Origin: Phytophthora colocasiae | Lineage: Eukaryota; Oomycota; Peronosporomycetes; Peronosporales; Peronosporaceae | Length of the DNA stretch: 64,000 nucleotides | Reading direction: 5' to 3' | Assembly (NCBI GenBank): GCA_018806915.1 | Contig: JAGKQI010000047.1 | Span: 1,426,001 to 1,490,000 of the forward strand | Shown here: positions 49,931-60,000 of the stretch, one piece after another | How positions within the stretch are numbered: position 1 is the stretch's first letter | How the letters are laid out: each line of letters begins with the position of its first letter | Program-made: the position numbers and the translations under genes | Notes under the pieces: generated by a model | Database searches by the model: none | What the model saw: the letters and a program-made list of their open reading frames with translations, nothing else | What the model was told of the DNA's origin: nothing

Positions 49931-50747
49931 TGGATTACTACATGAGTGTATTGGACTGGTAGTAGTACATGTAGCACAACCTGTATCAATACAAATGACA
50001 ACGACATTACCTGATGGCGGTGGTATAGACCTTTCATCCGTCAAAGTGGTTGTCCATTCATGTATTTTACCAGCTAGGTCATCGTAACTACCATGATAGA
50101 TGCCATAGTCTCCGATAGCTCTACTTCTTGAAACCTAAGGGGGGAGACGTCTTCCAGCTCTTGATTGAGCGATCAAATGCTGGAAGTGCTTTTTAAACCC
50201 ATCGACTAAATTCTACTAAGAAAGTTGGAACTGGATGATCGAAAATGACTGGACACGTGAAAGCTCAGTTTATCGCAAGCTAAGTCAAATGGATTCCGTA
50301 TCGAGTCTCAAGTTCTCAACACCTTCACATTCTAGAATCTACCGAAAATGGTGACTCTCTTCTCTGCCGATTGTTGGTGAGGCATGAAACTCCTTCCCTG
50401 TGGACATCGACGCGAATAAGTTCGTTAGACACCCGAAGAAAGCGATCAAGGTGAGAAACCAAGACATTACGGATCCTGCCCATGGCTCTTCCGGAAGAAA
50501 AGGCACGGTTGAAAGAGTTGTGTGGGTCGATGGGTCGATGAAATTAAGAAAACTGCTTCGGTCTTCCAATATTACCTCCAACTTCCTTTTCTTCATCCGA
50601 GTTAAAGTGTCGTCGTCCTGGATGGTATGTGCTTCCAGTCTGTCTCGTAACTTCCCCGAAGATGACTGTAAATCCACTTAACCTGAGTCTGTCATTTGAC
50701 GCTGAGAAAAGGGATCTGATCCGATTAAGATATTCCAACAATTTCCT
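49931..50747. other. Intergenic region, no supported gene
   Basis: No recognised gene. A 112-aa minus-strand frame (50339-50677) has a hydrophobic stretch but no family resemblance. The interval separates the duplication from LSM2. Confidence 0.4.
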
Positions 50748-51168
50748 CTAGCTCTGCTTGTTAGCGGTGGCCTCGCGACGCGCTGCATCTTGCAGCAGCT
50801 CCGTGTCCACTTCTCCAGCTGGGATCTGCACGTAGCGGATGGAGCTTCCTCGGATAAAACAGTTCTTCATGTTCATCTACAAATATACTTTCGTCAATAT
50901 CTTAAATAAATACCGGTTTTTAAACTAAATACTGTACCAATTGCGGGAATTTGTCACCTTCCACGACCGAAACATTAAGCAACTTAATGTTGAGATACTG
51001 GTCCACGGAATCCAGTACACCCATGAGCGCCACGTCGTTCTTGAGCTCCACAGCCACTTCTTTACCGACCAACGTCTTGAAGAACGAATAGAAGAGCTGT
51101 GTATAAGCAATAGAGAGGTTAAAGGGGGCCGTAATAGCAGAAGAAGGAGGCGACTACTATGGTACCAT
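50748..51168 (-). CDS. LSM2: U6 snRNA-associated Sm-like protein LSm2
   Basis: Three exons. Exon 1 supplies only the ATG (51168-51166). Exon 2 (51096-50938) encodes LFYSFFKTLVGKEVAVELKN through DQYLNIKL. Exon 3 (50876-50748) encodes MNMKNCFIRGSSIRYVQIP to the stop. The total is 96 aa, matching LSm2's 95-ish. Sm1 and Sm2 motifs are present (VDQYLNIKL, CFIRGSSIRYV). LSm2 is part of the Lsm1-7 ring (mRNA decay) and the Lsm2-8 ring (U6 snRNA). It is divergent from CUL3 with 192 bp between starts. No frame longer than exon fragments reveals this gene, so it is easily missed. Confidence 0.92.
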
Positions 51169-51360
51169 TATCCTTGGTCTTGCCGAATGTCTATTTTTGG
51201 CCATGAATAAATCATTTTGACCAATCATCGATACGATCTTCTCTGATTGGCTAATTAAATAATTATTGTAACAAAATCCCAATAATTGTTACCAGATCGA
51301 ATCCTTCCTCGACCTTTGTATCAGTCTTGCTCTGTCTTGTGCTCCCCTTTGCGTGTCCTA
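51169..51360. promoter_or_regulatory. Divergent promoter LSM2 / CUL3
   Basis: 192 bp lie between opposite start codons. They include CCAAT-like GATTGG motifs (for example TCTGATTGGCTAATT at 51243-51257, with ATTGG on both strands). Confidence 0.5.
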
Positions 51361-53616
51361 ATGAAGAAACTAACGATCAAGCCGTACCGCCAGAACATGG
51401 GGATGGACCAGACACGCGCACAGGAGATCTGGGCGTCTCTACGCAAGGCCATTGACGAGATCTTCTCGCATAACGCCAGTTTGTTGTCCTTCGAGGAGCT
51501 CTACCGCAATTCCTACAACTTAGTACTGCATAAACATGGGGATTTACTGTACAATGGAGTGGTTACAGTCATTACGGAACACTTACAAGGAGTTGCAGCC
51601 CAAGTAGCGTCCGTATCGGATGATATGCTGCTTGTAGCTGTTAATGACCAGTGGGTGGATCATCAAGTCGTTATGACGATGGTGCGGGACATCCTCATGT
51701 ACATGGATCGCACCTACGTCACACAAAAGAGGAAGCTCCCAGTGTACGACAACGGGTTGTACATTTTCCGGGATGAAATTGTACGTCATGACAGTGTAAG
51801 GGATCGACTTCGAGCTCGTCTTCTGCTCAGTATTGAGAGGGAAAGACATGGGGAGCTCATTGACAGGGACCTTATTAAGAGCATACTCCGTATGCTCGTG
51901 GATCTCGGAGTGCACTCGAATTCTGTGTATGAGAACGACTTTGAGAAATTTTTCCTGGACACGACACTGGACTTTTACAGGGCTGAAGCTCAAGCGATGC
52001 TGGATGTAGCGACGTGTCCTGAGTACTTGGAGAAGGCAGAACAACGGCTGAATGAAGAAGGAGCTCGAGTACTACATTATCTCAACCCGTCAACGGAGCA
52101 CAAGCTTAAGACGATCGTCGAGACTCAACTGATTAAAAATCAGGCCAAAGCTCTGGTGGAGATGGAACACTCGGGCTGTGTGGCTTTGTTCCGAGATGAA
52201 AAGACACAAGCTCTGCGCAGGATGTACTCGCTTTTTAGACGTGTACCTAGTAAACTGCCGGAGATCAGTGAGAGCGTGTTCCAGTACGTTAAAAATCACG
52301 GAGACGAAGTTGTCAAGACCCAATCGAACCCGGAAACGTCGTTGGATGCGTCGCAGTTTGTCGGAAAGCTCTTGGCTCTGCGTGAGAAGTTTGTAGGGTT
52401 CCTGTCGGAATGTTTCTTTGACGACCCGCAGTTCCACAAATCCATCAAGCAAGGTTTCGAGGCCTTCATGAACACCAACACAGTGTGTGCTGGATATCTG
52501 GCACATTATCTTGATGAATTGCTACGCTCGAAGAACCGGTTTGAAGAAGAAATGGATACGCGAGTTACTCAAGTCATTGCTCTGTTCCGGTATCTCCAGG
52601 ATAAAGATGTTTTCGAGGAGTTTTACAAGATTTTGCTTGCCAAACGTCTGCTTAACAGCCGCGGCACTTCAGACGAAGCGGAGAAGCTCGTTATATCGAA
52701 GCTCAAAGCAGAATGCGGCTACCAGTTTACGTCTAAGTTGGAGGGGATGTTCAAGGATATGAGTATTTCGAAGGACCTGATGGAACTCTACCGGAAGTCA
52801 GGTGACTCTGGCTTTGGAGTTGATTTGTCTATTGCACCGACGCCGCTGTCCGTGCACGTGCTCACGAGTGGATTCTGGCCAACCGAAATGGCTCCAATGT
52901 GTGCTCTTCCGCTGGAACTGGTCCAGATGACACAGGCGTTCGAGGTGTTCTACTACGCTCGACACAATGGTCGTAAATTGGCATGGATGGCGAACATGGG
53001 GACTGTGGATATCCGGGCTTCGTTTTCCGCTGGCATTGAGGACAGTAAACGTCGTCATGAGCTGAACGTGTCAACATACCAGGCTGTGATTTTGATGCTG
53101 TTCAATCAGCGTTTGGAATGGAGTTTTAAAGATATTGTGGAACGTACACGTATCGACGTGAAAGACTTAAAGCGCCACCTGATCTCTCTCTGCACGCCGA
53201 AGTATCGGATTTTGATCAAGAGCTCAAAGGGGAAGCGCATCGACGAAGAAGCCGATACGTTCACTGTGAACGACACGTACAAGTCAAAGCTTCACCGCGT
53301 ACGGATACCGTTGGTGTCGCAGAAGGAGACGTCACTGCTTCCTGCCGTCGCTTCCAGTAGCAGCAACTCAGCTGATGCATTGCCTCCGACAGTCGCTGAA
53401 GACCGTAAACACCTCGTGGAAGCTGCCATCGTCCGGATCATGAAGACACGCAAGCAGATGCAGCACAACCAGCTCATTGCCGAAGTGACACGTCAAATGG
53501 CAGGTCGCTTCACTCCGTCTCCACAGCTCATCAAGCTCCGTATTGAAAGTCTCATTGAACGTGAATATCTCCAACGCAGCGCCACAGACCGACGGATGTA
53601 CAACTATTTAGCATAA
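51361..53616 (+). CDS. CUL3: Cullin-3 ubiquitin ligase scaffold
   Basis: A single exon of 751 aa starting MKKLTIKPYRQNMGMDQ. An in-frame ATG lies 25 codons upstream, but the family starts here. The CUL3-typical N-terminus SFEELYRNSYNLVLHKHGD binds BTB adaptors. Cullin repeats follow, then the cullin homology domain (DVFEEFYKILLAKRLL, CGYQFTSKLEGMFKDM) and the C-terminal winged helix with IVRIMKTRKQMQHNQLI, whose Lys is the NEDD8 site. It is the scaffold of cullin-RING E3 ligases with BTB substrate receptors and RBX1. Confidence 0.95.
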   Translation: MKKLTIKPYRQNMGMDQTRAQEIWASLRKAIDEIFSHNASLLSFEELYRNSYNLVLHKHGDLLYNGVVTVITEHLQGVAAQVASVSDDMLLVAVNDQWVDHQVVMTMVRDILMYMDRTYVTQKRKLPVYDNGLYIFRDEIVRHDSVRDRLRARLLLSIERERHGELIDRDLIKSILRMLVDLGVHSNSVYENDFEKFFLDTTLDFYRAEAQAMLDVATCPEYLEKAEQRLNEEGARVLHYLNPSTEHKLKTIVETQLIKNQAKALVEMEHSGCVALFRDEKTQALRRMYSLFRRVPSKLPEISESVFQYVKNHGDEVVKTQSNPETSLDASQFVGKLLALREKFVGFLSECFFDDPQFHKSIKQGFEAFMNTNTVCAGYLAHYLDELLRSKNRFEEEMDTRVTQVIALFRYLQDKDVFEEFYKILLAKRLLNSRGTSDEAEKLVISKLKAECGYQFTSKLEGMFKDMSISKDLMELYRKSGDSGFGVDLSIAPTPLSVHVLTSGFWPTEMAPMCALPLELVQMTQAFEVFYYARHNGRKLAWMANMGTVDIRASFSAGIEDSKRRHELNVSTYQAVILMLFNQRLEWSFKDIVERTRIDVKDLKRHLISLCTPKYRILIKSSKGKRIDEEADTFTVNDTYKSKLHRVRIPLVSQKETSLLPAVASSSSNSADALPPTVAEDRKHLVEAAIVRIMKTRKQMQHNQLIAEVTRQMAGRFTPSPQLIKLRIESLIEREYLQRSATDRRMYNYLA

Positions 53617-53730
53617 AGTAGTTGAAAGAGTCAAGCCAATTTAGATAGTGCTGCAGAACAAAAATAACGATACGTTTCTATCGTGACATTCTATCATGAA
53701 AATCTCTTTTCCCTGATTTTAACAACCTAA

Positions 53731-54120
53731 GAGCATCTCCACCGGTGGGGGTCAAATTGCATATTTGACAAGAATTTCTCTCCACCGGTTGAGGTCAAAT
53801 TGCGGATTTGACGTAGTCCAGATTAAGTTCTAGCCAAATTTGACCGAGGACTACGTGGGCGACAGGGGGCGGTATTGGCTTGATTGGACACCACCTCTGA
53901 TAATATTGAGTTTTACGACAACGCCATCATTCGATTGTTGCTACGGTCTTGGTTGGCTGTCCACAAACGCAACCAAGTAAATGCACATGCCAGGAAGCAT
54001 TTTCAGAATTGTCAATCGTGGATTGTCTATAGCTGGTATATAAATGCCGACCGGTGTGAGAGCTCAGTATCAAATAACAAATTTGACAAATAACAATTGA
54101 CCTAACCGGTGGAGATGCTC
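53731..54120. mobile_element. PIF/Harbinger-like MITE
   Basis: Terminal inverted repeats GAGCATCTCCACCGGT are flanked by the 3-bp duplication TAA (53728-53730 and 54121-54123). The 390 bp are non-coding. A subterminal repeat (CTCCACCGGT followed by G-rich bases and GTCAAATTGC) occurs twice at the left end. The 3-bp T-A-rich duplication suggests PIF/Harbinger. It lies 87 bp upstream of the glycosyltransferase start. Confidence 0.75.
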
Positions 54121-54207
54121 TAACTACACTTAAACACCGGCACCTTCCCTCTCTTTAACAACATCATATATAACGCCTACATTACGCCCAATCGCTAATT
54201 GAGCTTA

Positions 54208-56194
54208 ATGGCCGAGTCGCTGCCACTCGCGGGGCTGCGCTCTGTGGCCGTGCAGTCCACTCCCATCCACCGCGTGCAGCTCCTAACTGCGTCCAAGTCT
54301 CGAGCCTGTTCAGAGCCGAATCTTGCGCGTCTACAGCGTCAATGGCGAGCGAACGCGTGGCTTCTACTTACGTTGACATTTCTGTGCTGTCTCGGCCGTT
54401 TGGGAGCTGACGCCGCCACGACGGAAGCTGCAAAGAGCAAAAATGACAATACAATTCATACATCCACTGATCTGTACGTGGTGTTAGTGAGTATCCCCGT
54501 ACTGGACAAGATGTTGCCATTGAAACATTTGGCCGAGACGTTGTTGTCCCGAGGTGTCCGCGTGGGCTTTGCACTACCGGAGAATTGTCGCCAATGGGTG
54601 AGCGACTTGGAAGGACTGGAGTTTATTTCGTTGGGGAATATTGTGGGCAAAGGACGCGCTACAGCTTTGGATCCAAGTGAACTCGAGAATGTTGGAGTGT
54701 ATGAAAGTTACGCTAATACGTTGAGATACTACGCGTCATTCCAACGTCCGATGTTCGGACCTTTGCTGGAAGACTTGGAGGATGACCGTCCGGATCTCGT
54801 TGTGGTGGATCGATACACTTTCGCAGGTTTTGATGCTTGCCATCGACTGCAATTGCCTTATGTGGTAAATGACCCCCACTTATTGTTTGATATTGATTCA
54901 CCTCCAGCATATATTCCCGCGCCGTTCTCGAATTTTACCATGCATGTAAGAAAAAAAAAAGTAGGAGGTAAAATATTTTATGACCCGATAACCTAACTTT
55001 GTATTGTTTTCTTTTGTTTTGTAGACAACGAGTGTATTGGAGCGATGTTTGAATAGCTACTACCGTCTACGCTTCCGACTGGGACTAGTGCATGTGTATA
55101 AGGAGATTAACGCTGTGCGAAAAGAACACGGACTTGAAGCTGTCGATAGCAAGCATCAGATGCACGGTCATGCACTGGTTCTAGTCAACTCGGTCTTCGG
55201 CTTGGACGAGGCGCGTCCGATGACTCCTCAGTTCAGGATGGTAGGCTTGTTGCAGTCACAGAAGCTACAGAAAGAACGAGCAGAAGCTGAGAGTCGTCGT
55301 AACAGGTTTCCAGCGGCGTTAACCACGTGGTTGGAGACTCCCGAGTACCAGGATAAACCTCTGATATTTATCAGCTTCGAGATGGACGTGCCATTGACTC
55401 CAGAGTTCGTCACGACTATCGTACGTCTTGTTCTCTATTGCTGAAGCTCACCCGCTGTGACTGACTGTATTTTATGATATCCCATGTAGATGAACGCACT
55501 GGAGACTGTAGACGCTCGATTGTTATGGAAGATCACTCTGCAGGAGCAAGCAGCATTCGATTTACGCTTACGTCCTCGAGACTCAGTGATGTTTCTTGGC
55601 GACGGACTGGACGATGCTTCCGTGTTGGCGTTGACCCCTGAAATTGATTTAATGATTACTGCTGGGGATTTCCAGAGCATGAAAGAAGCTCTCGTCGTTG
55701 GAATTCCGATCCTGGGTCTACCCCACTCAGCAGAACAAGTAGAAGGCGTGAATGCAGCAGTACGAGGAGGTGCAGCCTACCGACTGGATGAAAGATCGTT
55801 CTCCGAGAGTAGTGTGCGTCAGGCTGTGGATAGAATGCTGATTGACCAACACGAGACATTCAAAGCCAATGCCAAACACCTCGGAGAGCTGGTGAAGACT
55901 GGTGGAGGCGTAGAACACGCAGTGGACGAACTACTGGCAGTTGCAGAGTTCGGATCTCGTCATTTGCTGCCCATGCGCAGCCTGCAGCCGTTGTACAAGA
56001 CGTACCTAGTGGACGTGTACCTGATCTACGCAGCGATCCTCTGCGGTGCAGCCATCATCCTGCGCACGTTCGTGTCAGTGGTTTTGTCCATTTTCCAGCC
56101 GTTGACTCCACTCGAAGTGTTGGAAGCAGAGGAATTCGCAGCCAACGGCCAAGTGAGTCGCGCGGATGCACTGGGGCAGAAAGCGGTTCAATAA
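54208..56194 (+). CDS. UDP-glycosyltransferase-like membrane protein, divergent
   Basis: Exons at 54208-54945, 55025-55420 and 55490-56194 join in phase to 612 aa. A membrane segment near residue 50 (WLLLTLTFLCCLGRLGA) is a signal anchor. The N-domain begins VVLVSIPVLDKMLPLKHLAE and the C-domain contains FISFEMDVPLTPEFV and MKEALVVGIPILGLPHSAEQ. A C-terminal membrane helix (VYLIYAAILCGAAIILRTFV) follows, as in microsomal UGTs. The usual catalytic GH in the first motif is DK here (residues 100-101), and the sugar-donor motif HGG reads AGD. It may bind without transferring sugar, or use another mechanism (inference). Confidence 0.82.
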
Positions 56195-57090
56195 AACCAC
56201 AGAAAACAACGCACTGTGAACAGGTGCAGTGCCCACACTACTACCACAATCTCTCTTTGTCGTGCATGCACATTACCACAGGCTTCAACCACACACGTTG
56301 CTATCCTATCGACTTCAGTTTCACTCGCTCCTCATCCACATGGAAGCGTAGCACCAAAGAGCAGCAGATCAGACGTGCGTGACGTTGGTCAATTTTGAGT
56401 ATCGAAATGCAGTTGTCGAATGGATTCGATCGATATCCAGCAAAAGACTGGGATAGTCCTCAGCAGCAAAAAGCTGTCGTAACGTTGTGCAAATGACACG
56501 AGTCAGAGTAGCCGGTCGTGTTCAAGTGCTCACCTCTGCCCAGTCGAGGTTCTACGCCTTTTACCAGTTCTCTACGCCTCCCCGTCACCACTGCACCTTG
56601 AAATTTGGTGAAAAAGATTCTTCCACAGGTACAGGAACACACACTCCAATACAAACGCCTATGTTGCTTCCTGAATCAGGAATCCTGATGGTATCTGAAC
56701 ATTACTACTGCCCCTACACTTAAATAGTAACTACCACCAATTGCCTCCGTCCAGCATAACTTACTGATAATATCACGTTGATTGTATTGTATGAAGTACA
56801 AAACTTCTCGTAGGTAGTTTTTTGATTTGGTGGTGTCCATTGTTCCGACATTTTCCAGTCAGTTGTTGGCTGTCCCGTCTGCGTTCTGAGCCTTTTGGCC
56901 GGCTGTTCCACAATTCACAATCACATTCGTGCTGGACGACTCCTACGCAAGGGGAGAACGGAGAAGGCCCCTACCTGGTAGGGCGATACATTCGCCAAGT
57001 CGTTTGGCTTTAACACCACACGCGAGTGGAAGCCCCATTGGGCGTTCCCAGGTTTCTTTGTTAATTGCCACCGTTCTACCTTTTTAGGTC
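56195..57090. other. Intergenic / 5' region of the TIR gene
   Basis: No recognised gene. CTTTTTAG directly before GTCATG at 57083-57093 could be a splice acceptor of a 5' UTR intron. Confidence 0.4.
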
Positions 57091-60000
57091 ATGGACCCGA
57101 ATGCGACTCTACCAGTGAACACGACTGACGAGACCGAAGACACACAAGACTCAGAGACTCAATACACTAAGCTGGAGACGCCTATTAAAGTACGAACCAA
57201 GGAGCTCTCGAGACAAAACACGTTCAATAGCGACGCTGAGTCGGGAGGACAAGGATCAGTAGTCTCCGCTATGGACGCACGCAATGGATCAACGGTAGAA
57301 CCGTTCTACCGTCCTAGTAATGGGTCGCCGGTAAGACTCAGTGGAGCAGACAGAATGGCGCACGATATTCAATTAGGACCAAGGACCATCACTCTCGATG
57401 ATGCTGAAGAGGTAGAACACAAGAGTCAACAAGAAGTAGAACACTCCCGCAAGCAAACGGATGAGAGCAGCAAGGCCGACGCTACGGAGCATACAGTGCA
57501 CATGAGTTCCATCGAAATTCGGGATTCCATTCTACCAAAACTACCCAAACGGTACCTCAACGGTCAATTCCAGAGCAACTCGTACTTCTCCCGTAGACTA
57601 CTGAGACTCTCCCAGTTGATTGTACTGGGAGATTTAATCGCCTTGGGCTTCTTCTACTTCTACGAATCGGACAAGGACGATATTCGCCATGGGAGGTTAT
57701 ACGTCGGTTCTCCCCTCAAAGTTCTCGTGTCCAGTAACGAGCCGAGTTGTTCTACTTCTCTCGCATTGGCTGCATTAGTCTACCATTTGTTCCCAGCAGT
57801 CTTTATACTGGGCCTACCAGCGTCCGGATTGCGAATTTTCGAGCCATTTCGACGAGAACAACGAATTGATCGAGGTGGACGACTCCAGAAGGTTAAAAGA
57901 ACGGTTTGTCTACAGATTTGTGAACTTGTAGGCGTCGGGATCTTCCTGTATGAGGCGCTGATCCTCGGGTTCTTCGTGTACTACGTTGCGAGTGGAAAAA
58001 TCTTCGTGGATTGCGACTCGAACATCCCAGCCTACGTGTTTTGTGGCTGTGCTATCGTCATGTTTTGGCTGCTTTTCGTCTTAATGCGAGCTTTTGCACG
58101 CTTCCGAGAGCATTTAAAGATGCAGTTAGGTGCTTTCAAGGAGAGCGACCAGACTGGAGATGTCAAAGCTCATATGTTACGCTCCAAGATGAAGCGGAAG
58201 AAGCGTCAACAGCAAAAGAACGGCAATGGAGAGGAAACTACCCCACCCACCCCATCCAGATTGACGATCGTCAAGGATGTTCGTAAAAGGCTGTTCCGAG
58301 GAGCTCAATTAGGAGATTTAAAGCTCATTCGACGCTCAATTCGCATTGCCAAGCTGCATCTTGGAGAAAGTTTCGCTCGAGAATTATATCCAGATCCAGT
58401 GATGGTGTTTGGCATCTTTGGACTGGCCAAGAAGAACCCCATGCACGTAGCTGCTTATCAAGGCAATATCGCGGCCATGGACCTATTATTCAAGGCCCAT
58501 TTTAAGGTTAATGCCTTCGATAAGGTCTCACGAGTGAGATTTAGCACTGGAGACTTGTTCTGGTACCTTGCGAGCTATTTCATCCCCAAGCCGGTAGTTT
58601 CTGCCGATGAGACGTACAGCTCCGTGTTCAAGACGACATTAGTGACTCCTCTGCATTGTGCTGTTAGTACTGGACGTTTGGCTGCTGTACGATGGCTAAT
58701 TGCTCATGGAGCGGACGTGAATCTGTGCTCCAAGTCGTCCTACCGCTGTGAAAGTCGGTTACCGCCCATTTTCCTAGCGGATCATCCCGAAATTGTCCAC
58801 GTTCTACTTCGAGCAGGAGCGAACCACCTGGCTATCCCCGATCCAGGCCATATGAACACTATTACGGTGTTGCAACTTGCTTATTTACGAGGAAACTACG
58901 CTGTGGCTCAAGTTCTGGAAGATTGGGGAGGAGATGTGGCTCTGACTCCTCTTCACGCTGCAGCAGCTATGGATGATGTTGGTTCTATCCGTAGTTTTCT
59001 ACGGAAGAAGGTGAATCCAGACGTATTAGGAGAACTGGGTTACATTGGATTGAACAAACGGACGCCACTACATTGGGCTGCTGTTAATGGTGCAGTTGGG
59101 GCTGTAGAGATTCTACTGGCTGCTAAAGCGAACGCGAATTTCCAAGACGCTCATGGACGGACAGCTCTACATTGGGCAGCTCGAGTGAACCGCGTGGATA
59201 TTGTGAAAGTCCTTTTAGCTCATGACGCAGACCCAACGATCGTTGATGATGGAGATATGACGCCCATTATGTGCGCTGCATGTGCTGGAGGAACGACTGT
59301 GGATATGTTTAAGGCTCTGGTGGCCAGTGGAGGAGATATTAACCACCAGCTTCGTTCTACGGGCGATACAGCACTGCATTTAGCTGTGAAACTGGATGAT
59401 CAACAGACTGCGTTGGCGTTATTAAGTATGGGTGGAGACATCATGCGGACGAACCTCGACGGATTCCGACCGATTGACTGTACGACGTCCACTAGACTCC
59501 AGTTTGAGATCAAGAGAGCGGCTGGTACTCGAGATGTGATGATCAGTTATACTCATTCGCACATGGAGTTCGCTCTGAAGCTTCGGAAATCGTTGGAAGA
59601 CGCGAATATTACGGTGTGGCTTGATCTGATGGATCCTAGTGGCATTGGAGGTGGCTCTGTGTGGCGAGAGGAGATCGCAAGAGGAATTACGAACGCTGCA
59701 GTGGTCCTGTGTATCTTAACAGAGGACTACGCTCAGTCGGAATGGTGCTTAAAGGAATTGGCACTGGCGAAGCAGGTCGGAACGCCTATTATGGCTATTT
59801 CCACTGAACACGCTAAGATCTCGGAGGAATTACAGGTTTACTTGTACACTCGACAACTTGTCCCCTTTGAGAGCGCTATTACAAGCGTAGAACAAGTGAA
59901 CGAGAAGGAAACACGTTACGAATATAATGAAGAAGCATACAAGAACCAGCTACGGATGCTATTGGACGGGATGAGGGACGAGATCGAGAAGAGGAAGGAA

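Noticed and set aside
50339..50677. 112-aa minus-strand frame near LSM2
   Set aside because: It has one hydrophobic stretch, but the upstream context and codon pattern give no support, and it matches no family I know.
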